From Fonsecaea monophora (Eukaryota > Ascomycota > Eurotiomycetes > Chaetothyriales > Herpotrichiellaceae): DNA of 64,000 bases. Under the pieces are notes generated by a model, which was not told the DNA's origin, made no database searches, and saw nothing but the letters and a program-made list of their open reading frames with translations. Of this stretch, positions 30,940-43,800 are shown in pieces (the first letter of the stretch is position 1; each line of letters begins with the position of its first letter). Where the stretch lies: NCBI RefSeq assembly GCF_001642475.1, contig NW_019174000.1, positions 1 through 64,000 on the forward strand, read 5' to 3'. Made by a program: the position numbers and the translations under genes.

Positions 30940-31470
30940 TCACTTGCTCTTCTCTTCTCCTTCGGATACCTTCTCCCACTCGCTGTCGGTGCTGACATAG
31001 CCTGAGCTCTCGCCTAGGCTGCGCCGACGCCTCAGCAACTCTGTACTCTCTGCCATCTTTGGCTCGAGGAGAGTTGTTGGACTGTCTTTCGGCCTCTCGT
31101 GTCTCGGACTCTGGCTGCGCACCAATGCTGTCGTTGTAGATTTTACCGGGTCAGCAGCTGGCGCACTCGGCAGTGGCCCTTCTGTTTCGGTATCACTCGC
31201 GTTATCTGGCTCCGGGCTCTTTTCTTTCTTCTCTTTTGCCTTTTGCGCTTGTTGTTCTTTCGCGATTTCAGTAGCGAACCAGTTGATGGAATACCAGAGG
31301 CCGCCGCACAGAACGGATAATACCAAAAAGTGTAGGGAATAGGTCGCAATGAGCAGGATCAGAAGGAGGAGTTGCAGGGCGGCAAACGCGGCATTCGTAG
31401 CAACAAGGAGTGTAGGTGTCGGACCGGGCGTAAAGATGGAATTCCAGAGCTCTTCGAGGAAGGAGGCCAT
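30940..31470 (-). CDS. PKR1: V-ATPase assembly factor Pkr1
   Basis: A 176-residue ER membrane protein, intronless, ATG at 31470-31468. The start MASFLEELWNSIFTPGPTPTLL and the following hydrophobic segments (about residues 20-42 and 46-66, ending in LCGGLWYSINWFATEI) are diagnostic of the Pkr1 family. Pkr1 assists assembly of the V0 sector of the vacuolar ATPase together with Vma12, Vma21 and Vma22. The C-terminal 105 residues are hydrophilic, rich in Lys/Glu and then Ser/Pro, with SSGYVSTDSEWEKV near the end; this tail varies between fungi. No ER-retrieval motif is certain, although the protein ends in EEKSK. Confidence 0.92.
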   Translation of the reverse strand: MASFLEELWNSIFTPGPTPTLLVATNAAFAALQLLLLILLIATYSLHFLVLSVLCGGLWYSINWFATEIAKEQQAQKAKEKKEKSPEPDNASDTETEGPLPSAPAADPVKSTTTALVRSQSPRHERPKDSPTTLLEPKMAESTELLRRRRSLGESSGYVSTDSEWEKVSEGEEKSK

Positions 31471-32696
31471 TTTCTATTTCACAGTCGTTCTGCGCAGCGC
31501 TGTGTTGAAAGAGGTGAATGGTAATCGAGGAGGCAGACAGCTGGCGAGGGCGAGAGTGGGAAGAAAGCGACGAAACCTGCCCCGCCTCCAGGAGGGTTTG
31601 GAGAGCTTTTAACGGGAGACCAAACTCCTGGCGCCTTGTCCCCTTGCGATTGCGGTAGAGGCAGGCGACCGCTCTATAAGGACAGGTTGGAGTATTTGAG
31701 TGGCTGAAGGAGGCTAGAAAAGGTGCAAACGTGGCATCGACAAAGGGCCACTGAGGGTTTGCACCCGAGGCCAGCAGTCAAGTGGCCGATGACGACCACT
31801 GTCGGGCACTGTAGTTGGAGAAAAGTCAGAGAAAACAAATCATCCGGCCACCAGGCTGCCTGTTTGAACAACTTATAACCATGCCATTGTCAATAGTTTC
31901 ACTTTGGATGAGATTCTGACTATTCAATATGTAACAACTCCGGAAGCCCCTCGGGTTTACGTCTTCGCACTGCACTGTTCGCACCTGCACAGTCGCCAGT
32001 TTTACTGGCTAACCCAGACTCCCGAAAGCTGGCAGGGCTGGCTATACGAGAAGAAACCCCGATTTTGTTCCGGACTGCTGGACGTTACACGAGTGCTTCC
32101 TCGTTTGGCTAGATGAGTCTTGTCCTGTCGGCACATGATTATTATCTCGAAGTCTGCGTGTCATCCACCGAAACCCCTAAACATGACGAACATTTCCGGA
32201 TAGATACATCCTGGAGTTTGGGACTGTCTGATCGTTACTGGGATAAATCCGAACTCGATTGTCGAAAGCTTTCGGTAGAAGCTGCATACATTGTTCCCTT
32301 GTAGGAAAAGACAGGCATGGTGGCCATGACTGGCAAGACAAATGCGGCTACTGGAAGAGAAAGATCAAGCTTGCTTTTCTTTATTCATGTTATTTGAAGA
32401 TGCGCCTGTCCATCAACTGGTACAAAATGGGGTCAGATGATCATGCTAATGCCATTTCACGTTATAGCCTGGTCATTGTGCATGCAGTAGTCACACCAAA
32501 GTCCAGAATCAAAACGCGGCAGGAAAACATCAATCTGTCATCTCATCGTGAAGAACGCAAGTCTTCGGGTCGCAGAACGAGGTTGCGATGTAAACCACCA
32601 TCATTTCGCGTTTCGGGCGAAAATGCTCCGGCCGGTGGGATGGTAGTGTATCTCCGATGTCAACCTTGTCGCATCGTCCCAGTGGTTACCACGATG

Positions 32697-32718
32697 TCCA
32701 GCCAGCCAGCCAGCCAGC
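32697..32718. repeat. (CCAG)n microsatellite
   Basis: About five CCAG/CAGC units in noncoding DNA, the reverse-complement type of a short Ser-Gln-Pro-Ala-coding tract in a shadow frame. Confidence 0.8.
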
Positions 32719-33701
32719 AGCCCTGCGCCAAAACCCACTTATGCGAGTGCCGATCTCTCCACGACTGTAAAGGCGCTCGGAAAACCAACGTGCGGCTGAA
32801 TCTCCAGCACTGCGTGGCGTAATGACGAACAGAGGTTTGACTGGTTTCGTGTCATGTCCAATCTCGGGAGAACAATGGGGGCCAGCTGGGTGATGAGAAT
32901 TGACCCTTGTGAGAGCTTCGTTTTGATATTTGCTTGATTGACCTGGAGAGTGCCCGCCCCATCATTGAACGAGGTGTCCCATTGACAATGGATATGGCTG
33001 AATGAAAGTAACAAGGGGCATGACGCGCCAGTATTTAGGCCAGTCGCATCTATCTGTAAATGATAGGTGTGAGAGAGTGAATACTCCGTTCATGCATTTG
33101 TGACTGGATAGATGAATAGTTCGGGGATCACAAGCGGCTCCGTCGTTGATCAGCTTGTGGATTTGCATCCAAACGTTTCGCATATTATTACTCCGAGTTG
33201 TGGTTACTAGGAAATACGAGTAGATCCCGAGCATTCCTAGCTCGCAGAGCTGGAGCCTACCCGTATAGTCCTGAGGGCCAAAATGTACCTGAAGCACGGG
33301 GTAAGTGGCTGGTGAATCCATCGCGTCGACTAACAGCCACATGAACAACCGAAAGGATTCAAGCCACAGATTCCTGGCCTACAATTACTCGTACATCGAG
33401 ATGAGGCTGAATCACCCGCCAGCTGCTGCACATGACACCCTTGGAAAGGACTGCCCTAGGCGAAGCGGTCGATCCAGGATCCTGAGGCTTTTGGTACTTC
33501 TTCTAGAGTGTGGCGTTTGGGGTCTAGTTGTGGCTGGTGAGCTAGGAAACTGCGACACACGAGTCCGCTGTAATGTCGAACTCCGGCACTCCGCAAGGAT
33601 CGAGGATTTGGATTTGTTGGATTCTATAGCTTCCGAGGGGGTTCAAGGGCGATTTCAGAGGACCAGGTACGGCAGGTTCAGTCTCATAGGTAACAAGATA
33701 T

Positions 33702-33732
33702 GAGAACTTGAGAGCTTGAGAGCTTGAGAAGC
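33702..33732. repeat. CTTGAGAG tandem repeat
   Basis: Three near-perfect CTTGAGAG units in a row, ending in an AAGCTC that pairs with the GAGCTT within the repeat. Confidence 0.7.
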
Positions 33733-36700
33733 TCAATGTCAACGGAGGGAATGCTCGTACATAGGTGTAGCGCCGTGCTCAGGGTCGACCTTGAGATGTC
33801 AATGGGCCATGCCGAGAGGCTGAGGATTGTGGCTGTTGACCCTGCAAGTACCGACCTATCGGTTACTCGCCCTCTTCAAGATGTGCTTTTGGGTCAATCT
33901 CTTTTCCCATGCTCCTCAGCCGCAACAGAGAGTGGAGGACGGAGGCGCTGATTCAAAACGGCCGACAATTACTCGTATCCTAGACTTTGTTTGGTCACTG
34001 ACATAGTGTCTGGCTGAAAGAAGTAACAGTGATGTGGATGATTGTTGCGGATTGGCCCTATCGCAATCTCCAGATCAGCATCATGGCCTGTGTATGAAGG
34101 CGAAATGATTAGCGTGAGGTCCAAGAGGTTAGGGTTACCACTTAACGGGTGTCGAGCGATGTGAGGGTTGGTTGCATCATGGACGTGCATTTGAATTCGC
34201 CCGTTTACAGAACCACAGACAGGGGGCGTTATTGGGGTTTAGTGACGAGCGAAAGAACGAGAGGCACAAGGGTCCCATGGGTGACTAGGAGAAGAAACGG
34301 AAAGAGAAACGAGAGCGACCCAAGACGAGGTGGCCTATCGGGTCCAGCACAAAGACCTGCAAGATTAATGTTGCCAGCTTCTGTTGCATTATTCTTTCTG
34401 ATGCATCTTGACAGTTGGTCATTTGGGGCATTTGCTGGGCATCGTGGGGGCGAATTTAATACGGACTCTCCCACCTTGCTCCCCTGCTTCCCTTTTCTCT
34501 CCCTCGCTCGGATGGTGCCCTTCGTGCTCACCACTGATCTCGCCATCTGTGCTCATCCACCAACCACCTCGCAACTTGTCCTCCACTAGCAGTCGATCCG
34601 TCAAGGCCGTCTTTCCAAGCTCGACTCCCGTAATTTAGCCTTGCCACCCGCCTACTCGGTCCCCGTTGGAGCCAAGTAGGGCCCTGTCAGACCTTTGAGA
34701 AATCAGCCATCTGGTACGGAGGACGGAGGTGGTTGTGCGTATTACTATTACCCTCCGGACGAGTCGACTCTGGCGTCCCTGCGCCGTTAAGCTACGTTAG
34801 TGTGCCTTGAAGAGCTGCTTTGTTTTCCCGGCCAAATGTTTTGGTGCTGGGGAGGAACGCTCAGAGGTTGGCCACCAGCCTCTGGAGGAGGGTTGACGAG
34901 GAAGAGGAGGAACCAAGAGAGACACCATTCAACCGTCTGCCTCTTGAAAAATGGAGTGAGCTAAGTTTCAATTGCTAAAAATCACACAGCGTAGAAGTCG
35001 ATGAAAATCATATCTCAACCAGCACAACCCATGCCACCTGCCCGATGAAGCAAATGTCGTGCTGGGACCTCTGAGAAGTGTTTTGTGGCCTTGGTCGAGG
35101 CTGATAGGCCACAAAGCGGCCGAACCCGGGGATCAGACACCCACTCTACAGAGAGGTACCCTTTTGCAACATTATTTCCCAGTACTATCCCACCAGGCTG
35201 GTTGTTAGTGGAGGCAGGATGGTGGCCACCACCCCTCTGCTTACCTGCCTTGCCTGCTTATTGCTCACCTCCTACAGTTATTTCCCCAGTGCTGGATGAA
35301 CGGGCGGTTTCTGATGACACGTTCTCCATGGGTACACGGATCTCCGTATATACCATCGTTTCTGTCATTTCAAAAGGCTGGTACTTGATTACGCACTACC
35401 GCATCTTATTACCGCTCAAAGTGCGTGTTACTCTCGAAACAAAGAGCATTCTTGCAGCCCTCCCAGGTTTCCACAACACTACTAAACTGGCCCCACTGGA
35501 GACGTCTTTTGGTGAGTTATGTAAGTAAGCAGTGCTGACCGTGGCTGAGGTCGCTCCGCTCTCCATGGGCGTCGGCGAGTGGGCTATGCTGGTGAACCGG
35601 CATTGGGCTTTGGGCCCATGTACAGTCGCTCCACGATCTCCCTCGAGCGCTTTTCCCCCCCAACACGTACCTGAGAGCGCGGTTTCTTACCGTGCTGAGC
35701 GCCGCACAGTCCTCTTTGATTCTTCGCAGCAAGCACCTCCCCTGGATCTCTAAAGCTAGGCTTGAGGGTATCTGATTTTCCCTGGACTCATGATCGCGGG
35801 TCAGGATCCGCCCGACCTGGCCTGGCAATAGACCTTTCCACCACCAACCTACTCTTACATCTGATCCTCGTTGCTGGCTACCCAATGTGAACAACCGCCT
35901 GGCCCCCCCCGTTTTCGACATTGTCTTCAAACGGTTATCCGTCATCTTCAGCTCTGGCTTGATCCATCCCAGTTCTCCCTGTCTCCATCTGCTTAAAACG
36001 TGGCGTGGGCGACACGGCTCCCTGACAACCCCCCTCCCCTCGAGCCACACCTCCATTTGCCGCGCCCGGGATCGCTCAGGCCCCCAAATAGGATCAAAAC
36101 GTTCTTTGGCCATATGAGCAACGTACAAAGGGGACTGTAGGGCTGCGCTAAAGGGGGGAGAGGCGTGATACTTTCAAAGAGTTTATCCGTCGAGGATATC
36201 CCCGAGTCGAAGGCATCAGCAACCCCCTCAACCTCACAAGATCCGGTCATCAGCAAGCACCTCTCATCTGCTTTCAACGTGCCGTGCCTAAAGGCAATTC
36301 CGATACCCTAAGACTGGCCAATCACTGAATATCGTCATTACGCAGACTTGCCTCCAACAGAATCTGCGCGGACCCTTTTCCACCGCGGGGATAAAGCAGC
36401 ACCTATTTCGAGATATTATTTATCGGAGCGGGCCCGGCGTTTTTTGGACAGTCAGTGACCGCCAACTTTCCGTTCCCTATCTTCCAGAACTTCGTCGATC
36501 GGTCCTCGACTACAAAGAAAGAATATTCAAGATATATCGAGCTTGCTCCTGCAGGCTCGGTTGTAGCCTCAGTCAATATTGCGTACCACAACTCGTGCCA
36601 GTCCACTCCCTCCCTCTTGTCGGCTTCGCCCTCGGCCTCGGAGCGTTCATCCAGCCACACTCAGAGCGCCACATACAGCGAGAATCGACTCCCCGCCGCA

Positions 36701-36988
36701 AGTGGTCAAGGAAGTGGCCGTGTCGGCACTTTTCAAGGAGGACAAGACCACGCCAGGTCGTCAATACTGACCAAAACGGGGTTACAACCGCATCAGGAGG
36801 AGCGGCAACGCACAGAACCCTTTTCCTACCCAACCCATCAATTCTCTTGGACATCGAACCAACAACAACCGACTTCAGCAGAATTGCAGTCTACCGGACT
36901 GTCGCAGTATACGCTACAACGACAAGGGTTCGTAACGTCCATTGAATCGATCGAGTTATGGGGTTGACTGACATGTATACCTCATAGA

Positions 36989-38042
36989 ATGGCTGCTCAA
37001 GTTCTTCCTACGCCCTCGTCGCAATTCCCCAACCACTTGCCATACGGGAACGAGATGCTCCATTCTTTTCAGAGTAAGCGTTACCGCTGCGCACTTTAGA
37101 CTACGTTACTGTTTGCTGATCAGGAGGTTAGATTTTGACAGTCTGCCACCTGGCAACGCTGCCTACACCTCTGAACCCCCACCACAGCCACTTTTGATGG
37201 TATCTCAACCTTCAGTCAGCTCCGATGTGTCATATCGCAGACGTTCGTCCCATTCACCGCAGGCGGCAATGAGCGCGCCAGCACTTCGTGACCGAACTCC
37301 CATTCGGCACCACAGGCCCAGCCTCTCTCGCGGTCGCAGTCATAGTCGAAGTGACATGCTGCTGGCTTATGCTACTGAACAAAATCAGTTACACCAGACG
37401 CAGTCCCTGCCGTCAATGGCTGCTATGCCATCACAAAGCGGGTCGACAATGCCCCAGATGTACAATATGCCTCCGTACAATATGTCTCCTCCCATCAACA
37501 ACTTCGCGCACCAGAGTGGTTATTTCGGATCCGCTGCTCCACCACCAACGGCGCAACAAGACACCACTTCTGAATATCCGCTGCACCAGAATGAAACGGA
37601 AGCCCACACATTCTACCCAGTGGGCCGCACAACTTCTCATGGCTCAGCATTGAGCCTACCCCCACCCGAGTCGCCAAATGCTTTGTACATGCACGGTCAG
37701 CCGCAGCATAGCCAACAACCACTGCCTTCAATTGGGATGGCGATGCAACCCTTCCCACCAGTGCCACTCACTTTGGAATCTTCTCCCGCGGAAATTGAGA
37801 TCATGCCATCTAGACCAAAACCACAGTGCTGGGACCACGGATGCAATGGACGCCAGTTCTCGACCTTTTCGAACTTGCTACGCCACCAAAGAGAGAAAAG
37901 TGGTAGCGCGGTCAAAGCTGTTTGCCCACACTGTGGCACGGAGTTTACAAGAACCACGGCTAGAAATGGCCACATGTCGGGCGGCAAGTGCAAAGGAAGG
38001 CCCGAGGGTGAGAGTTCGAACCGAGCGAAAAAGGAATCTTGA
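36989..38042 (+). CDS. C2H2-type zinc-finger protein
   Basis: 331 residues in two exons: 36989-37073 and 37132-38042. The donor is A/GTAAGC. Of two possible acceptors I chose GTTAG at 37131, because CTGAT at 37117-37121 is a good branch site about 12 bases upstream and the other AG (37123) is too close to it. This choice gives SFQ-N-FDSLPPGN and one continuous frame from an ATG. Residues 30-240 are Pro/Ser/Gln/Met-rich, with an Arg-Ser basic stretch near 85-105, and are probably disordered. Two fingers sit at the C-terminus: CWDHGCNGRQFSTFSNLLRHQ (first) and CPHCGTEFTRTTARNGHMSGGKC (C2HC-like). A lysine-rich tail follows. Probably a nuclear DNA-binding regulator; the target is unknown. Confidence 0.8.
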
Positions 38043-40447
38043 TTATTTGAATTTCATTATTAGGATGGCATGGCGATGACGACGATACGACTTCAAGCAT
38101 TCAATGAGCAAGTGGTGGAGGTAGGAACAGGTCGAGAAATGACATCCGTTGCACGTCAAGTTACGGCCAGATGAACACTTGCTTAAGGGAACGGCAACGG
38201 AGGCGGCGACGACAAGGAAAAATGAGCGCATGCTCCGGCCACGGCGTCTGGACACTGGTTGCTTGGGAGGGATTGGGAAGGGGAGCAATGTTGATCCACA
38301 GCGGTGCAAGATCTGTGATTGATTTGGATTCTTTTTTGTCTGGCAAAAAGCATGAGTCTCTGGCTCCCGATGCGGGAGGTTTCAATGATACTTTGCAGCG
38401 GTTTTTTTGGGGAGGGTGTCTGGGGGCGGCTGCTGCTGCAATGCTACGTCGTATAACTTCAGAAGCGGAGACCCGTCTCTTGGTTTAGGCGAGAGCAGCA
38501 TTTCAATCTTTGCCTTCCAGAAGCGACTCTCCATTTTTCCGGCTCTTTATATTTCATGAGGCGTGTAAAAGTATCGAGAACGCTTTGAGATCAAAGCCAG
38601 TCACAATCGAGGGAGCAGACTCGAGAGAAAGGATTCATGTGTACCACAAGCAGTGCTGGAACATGAGCACTGGACGAGGCTCCAAATACAGGATGTGAGG
38701 ACCAACCGAACGACTACTGACAAGAGAGGACTGGGCCACAGGCTGTACGAGTGGTCGGCATGGCCCGTGGGTTGAGGCTTGCTCTAAGAGGGAACGTGCA
38801 GCCCGCTTGAGCAACAGATCATGGCGACTGGATCGGCGACTGGGTCAACGAGTTGCCCGAAGGGAAACAGATCGCTTGGCTGGCTGCATCTATATTAGGT
38901 TAGGACAAAGATATCCACCTCTTTGACCCTTGGGAAAGAAACAACCTATACCGAGCATAGAGGGGGGAAGGGAGTGAGGGGCATATGACTCGGCGGAAGG
39001 AGGTGTGTTGCGCATGTGTCGGTGCGAGGTGAAGTTTTCATGCAGATGTACGACTTTGTGGGAGGGTGGGTTTGGATGTTGGTGTCAGCTTTGCACCAGC
39101 AAGAGTGCAGAGTCGCAGGCAACTCAGCAGGTGCCCGAGTTGGTTGACAACCTAGATAGGTTGCACACCACCACCACCACAAGCACGAGCCAGTAAGGTA
39201 GAAGTGCCTCGGTGATTTTTGTGCTAGCCAAAGTCCCGCCAACGAGGAAGTGGTAATTGGGGGGTTAGTTAACCAAGGGAAGACAAGCAGGGGGGCGGCC
39301 AGAGGCGAGGCTGACGGTGCTGTGGGTATTGGGACACAGTTCCTCAAATCGTGGCTTGATAAGCCGGGATTTCGGCCCCGGGAACGTATCCACCAACACC
39401 CACCCAGAGATCGACCAGGGAGCGCCCAGGGAACTTCTGCTAGGGTTTTAGGGAGAGTCCACATGTGCCAGGGACCAGGGACCAGGCACCGGCAAGAGGT
39501 CTCCAGGTACCAAGGTACGAGTTACCTTCCTACCTTTATAGGTTAAGTAGGTACTATGTAGGTAGGCAATTCTCCAGGGTTAATGGGTGAGGTCATGCAG
39601 CTGCTCACGCTCACTGACCACAGCATCATGACACTACAGGCACCTCCCCATCATCTATCTTAGGCGCCTAGCACGGCGCCTCAGGTAGTGGGCACCACCG
39701 AATTCAAGGCCCTCTACAGCTACACTTGGAGTACAGGTACGGGGCGACACCCACAGCTTCATTCCGCCGAGTCACTGAGTACCGCTTCCCATCCCCGGCT
39801 CGGATGGCTTGCCCTCCCCCCTGTCACTTGGCTTGCCGCGCTTCCCTTGTCGCTCGCTTCTCTTCTCTTGTCATCAATTGTCATGTCACAATCGGATGAG
39901 TGGCTTTGTATGTCCTGCTACATGGTCCTCTTCAGTAACCCTCTTGCTCGCTCTCTTGTTTGTTTCCATGGCCCTAATCCCACTTCAGCTGCAGCGCCCA
40001 AGCCTTTCCGCATCCAGTCTTTTTTCAACGGCTCAAAGCTACCACAACGTCCTCGGCCCCCAGAGTCTCGATGGCATCCCATGTAACATGCAGCCTCACT
40101 CCTCAGACTGATCCTTCATCTTGCTAAACAAGTGTTGTCCTGCGGTTCCCTACTGAGGGAAACGCTCCAATGCAATCTGATGGATACCGTCTCTCTTGCA
40201 CTAACACTCTTCTCCGCAGCTGGTCCCTTTAGAGGGCATCGTCTACAACCGATGTCCCAGCATCGAGAATACCGGCTCTCCTGTCATGACTGTCCGCCAC
40301 TCCTTCACCGCGCCAGTGGCAAACGTCAGTCTCGCCCTTTCCCCGGGACAAATAATATGGCCGGTCATGTTTTCCCTTGTGCGGTTTAGGCTGCTAGCAT
40401 CCGCATTTAACGGGTTTTAGGCGCAGCGAGATCACGCCTGAATCTAG

Positions 40448-40801
40448 GATTATCCTGTCTGCCTGCCTGAGCCTCTCGAGAACCTGGAAATCATCGTTGC
40501 GCATCCTGTTTCTATCGGATCTGCAATAGAAGCTCCGAGCGACGTCAATGATGGCGTCCGCCACTCGATTTCAGTCGGTGGCTGGACAGGATACCCGAGA
40601 TACAAGGATATGTGTACACGATGCGGGTCTATCTACACCTGCTTGAGTATGCTACGACACATATCAAGTCGCCACTATCATCAGCATAACACAGGGGTCG
40701 GCGTCGCCCTGCTCACGGAAAGCACGAGAGTCTTACCAGATTTATTCGGTGACTCGGGTAAATCATCAGAATTAACCCCCGGCTCGTGTAATGACTGATG
40801 A
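40448..40801 (+). other. Possible C2H2-like coding fragment
   Basis: An open stretch of 117 codons follows a CTAG acceptor-like site and ends at a TGA. It reads GGWTGYPRYKDMCTRCGSIY and then CLSMLRHISSRHYHQH, giving a Cys-x2-Cys-x11-His-x4-His pattern. Canonical C2H2 fingers have 12 residues between the second Cys and first His, so the fit is imperfect. It could be a diverged zinc-finger exon, a relic or chance. Flanking exons could not be established. Confidence 0.2.
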
Positions 40802-43800
40802 CCAAGGTCCCATCACCAGGGTGGTAACGCTGGTATAACACATTTTCTACCACTTCCAGCGACACTTCCAAAGTTACCAAACTTCACAGCCAATCAACAC
40901 AAGGCAATGGTTTAGGGACTGCCAACAATGCAACTGGAGCATTGGGTCGTCAACTGATCTCGCTAACAACTAACACTATTCTCAGCCCTGTTCCGCCCCC
41001 GATCCCCATGGTCCTTCGTGCACAAAGCTATGGCACCTAACTCTCTCAAGCCCCCGCCACAACGACTTTGTGGCTGGTGCTTGTGCTTGTGCCAGAAAGG
41101 AGAAGGGTGACAAAGGATCAGGTCAGTAAGTCTGTACCGAGTATACTATGGGACAGCTGAGGTACGTTCATGCGGCCGACCTCATCCTTCTGGCTTGGCG
41201 GGTCGTCAGACCTCAGGTTGCAGTACCATGCTCAAGGCCAGCTATTGAGATTAGATCCTGGCAAGTGAAAGTTTCTCTCCTGAACAGACACCGATGTGTT
41301 TAGTCATTATTCCTGGGAGGATTGTTCCCTACACATGTGGCTCCATTCAAGTCCATCAATCTCCACCAGGGGAAGAGTCGATCACTGTCTCAACTGGATC
41401 CTTCGCCTCAGGTGTGAACCCAATTTCTCACACTTCGCCAGCTCTCGTCGCTTCTCCTTGTCAATGGCGTCTTTTTCTGGCCTCAACCCCATATGCAGCA
41501 CTTCTCAGGCTTGCTGAAGTGAGCCTGGACGACTGAGGTTGGGATTACTCAAAGGATTCTACGCCGAGGGCGTAGGGAACAGCTGTGGACTTTACAAGTT
41601 GTATTACGACTATGTTGGAGCTGACTTGTGGAGCGAATTGAAATCAGTATAGGTACACAACAGATTAACAAGACCTGTGCTGGGTTGGTCCATCATCATC
41701 CACCTTATCGCGAAAGTGCTTACGAGAAAGGCCCAGCCAGTGTGAATCTCAGATTCCTCACCAGCAGCTCTCCACACACTTTGTCATTTGTACATAAATG
41801 CTTGCACAATAGCAACCCAAAGACCCAAAAGCTCAACAGAGCAGCCCTCGGCCCAGCTTTGCCGAGTGACTAGCACAATTGAGCAAGAAATTTCCAAACT
41901 GGTGTTTTTGGGGGACAGCGTGCAATAATAGAGTCACTACTATGGAGACATCTGCCGTTCGTCCAACTTTGCCAGAAGCCGCCATTGGACACCAACCTTC
42001 GACGCTTCCTGCTGTTGGATAGCTCCAATTGAATCTGCATGCCATGCTCCGGGCTGGACGTTCAACCAAGTCGGGGCAACACCCGGTGTACCAAATCTGA
42101 TATTGGCGCCATGATTATTGCCCGTTGAGCTCTAGGGACCTTTCTTGTCTTTGAGCTCCTGATACCTCCTTGCTGGTGGGGGCTGCCTCAGTCCCTCAAC
42201 TATGTGCTGAGCATTCCTGTCAGGGGTGCATGGACTTTCAGACATGTTGCCGATTGATCACAATCTCCATCAGCTTCTGGAGACTACGAAGAGGAGTGGA
42301 GGACAAATTTGGAGACGGTACCTTTGGTCAATCCGAAACCTCCTGGAGTCCAGTCGTACGATTGATCAAAGCATGTATCCACAAGGGGCCGGAAGATTTC
42401 CCTTTCAAGGTCTCATGGGCCCCATTACTATTCGTCGAGGGAAGCTGAGCTGCTCGCGTCCAGGACTACTGCCAGCCACTTGCAACAACTATTGAAGACG
42501 GCTGCCACAAAAACTCTCTTTGGCCTGCCACGAAGTCGAGAACTTTGACGGTCGTCAGAAAAATCATTGGCCCTTTTTGTACCTCACACGAACGAGCAGG
42601 GAGTGCGTGCCGTAGCTCCGCATGCAAGAGCAGTCATGTATGTTTGTGAAAACGCTAGAACGTCGATACAACCGGCAAGCTGCCTCGATGTTTGCCGAGA
42701 TGCCACGGCTGAGTTTGGCGGCTCCTCCTTTGTACAGAGGGCGTCAAAGGAACAGGGGCTTCTCAAGAATTTGTCAGTCATTACATACGAAACAAGCCAC
42801 AGCCATGGAGTGCAGATGCATGATGCCTGAGACTGCCTTGATGTGGTTATTTCCCTTAATGATCACCGTCTAGTCGCGGGCGGCAATGGCAAGGGATGAG
42901 AGGGATGCCATGTCTACAGTCTGCTGCTGGGCAGGATTACTGCAGAGGATGGTGCTCATTCCTCAGCAAGGAGGGTGATTTGACCGGTTTCTTGCCCCAA
43001 TGTCAACCTATTGGCAACAGGCAACGGACTCGCCGAGCCCCGGCGACTTTGAAACCTCTCCCAAACGCGGAGATGGCAATGGTATGCACTGCAGATCGCC
43101 TCACGGAGCTGTCTTCAGCTGTGGGATGCTCCTAATATTTGAAAGGTAGTACGACTGTCTGGCGAACCGACGTGATTGAAGGAATCACAGGAGCCTGGCA
43201 CCAAGGATGTGTGATGTCCAATTGCAGCAGTCTCGTCTTGGAGAGATCCGGTTGACTCATATACTTATCAGCACAGATAGTCTCTTCCACCTTGCCCTCG
43301 CCGCACACTTCTGCGGCCGTTACGTTCTCCCCACCGAATTGCAATGCAATTTTCGATGACGAAGCACAAATATGATGGTGTCAATCAACGGGATGCAAGA
43401 TGTCGAGCATCAAACGTTGAACCGTGCACTTTTTTCCTTTCCAGGCCTCGGACGCCGACAGAAAGAAGGTGGAATAGGAACAACACTTGGGACGAAGGGT
43501 GCCGCACTTGCTAGGGCATGGCGCATGAAAGAGCTACAAAGGATGGTGTTAAACCGTGTCGTGAGAAGGGCTCGTTCTCTCCTCGCCAGGAAAATGAGCG
43601 CCCCAGCAACTACGCGGTCACTCCGGAGGCTTTTACAATGGTTTTTCTACGGACATGGAGTCAATCTCCACGTGGAAGATGATGTGCAAGGACAATTGTC
43701 GGACATGGCCCGTGAAACACAGCAAAAGGCCTAGCAGTAATCTCATCGAGCCCGCGCAGTGCAGTGGTCACGACCGCCACCGTCTTCCTGCTTTTCTCCG

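Larger units (their letters stand above)
31471..36988. other. Long gene-poor region upstream of the C2H2 gene
   Basis: 5.5 kb with no recognisable gene. Open frames exist on both strands (longest from ATG 36113 on the minus strand, about 198 codons) but their composition is irregular and without domains. It contains a (CCAG)n tract at 32697-32718, a tandem CTTGAGAG block at 33707-33730 and TACTCGTA/TACGAGTA words at 33215, 33386 and 33970. CT-rich stretches at 34480-34600 look like fungal core-promoter or leader sequence. The right part may be a long 5' leader of the C2H2 gene; a possible leader intron ends at 36987 (CTCATAG) with a TTGACTGAC branch site. Confidence 0.45.

Noticed and set aside
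35517..36113. 198-codon frame on the minus strand
   Set aside because: No domain and irregular composition; the length is within what chance allows in several kilobases of GC-balanced noncoding DNA.
36455..36967. 170-codon plus-strand frame upstream of the C2H2 gene
   Set aside because: It has no ATG, and joining it to the gene needs an acceptor too close to the branch site; it is more likely leader sequence.
43372..43734. 120-codon basic ORF with an ATG
   Set aside because: No recognisable family, no supporting neighbours and no splice-linked extension.
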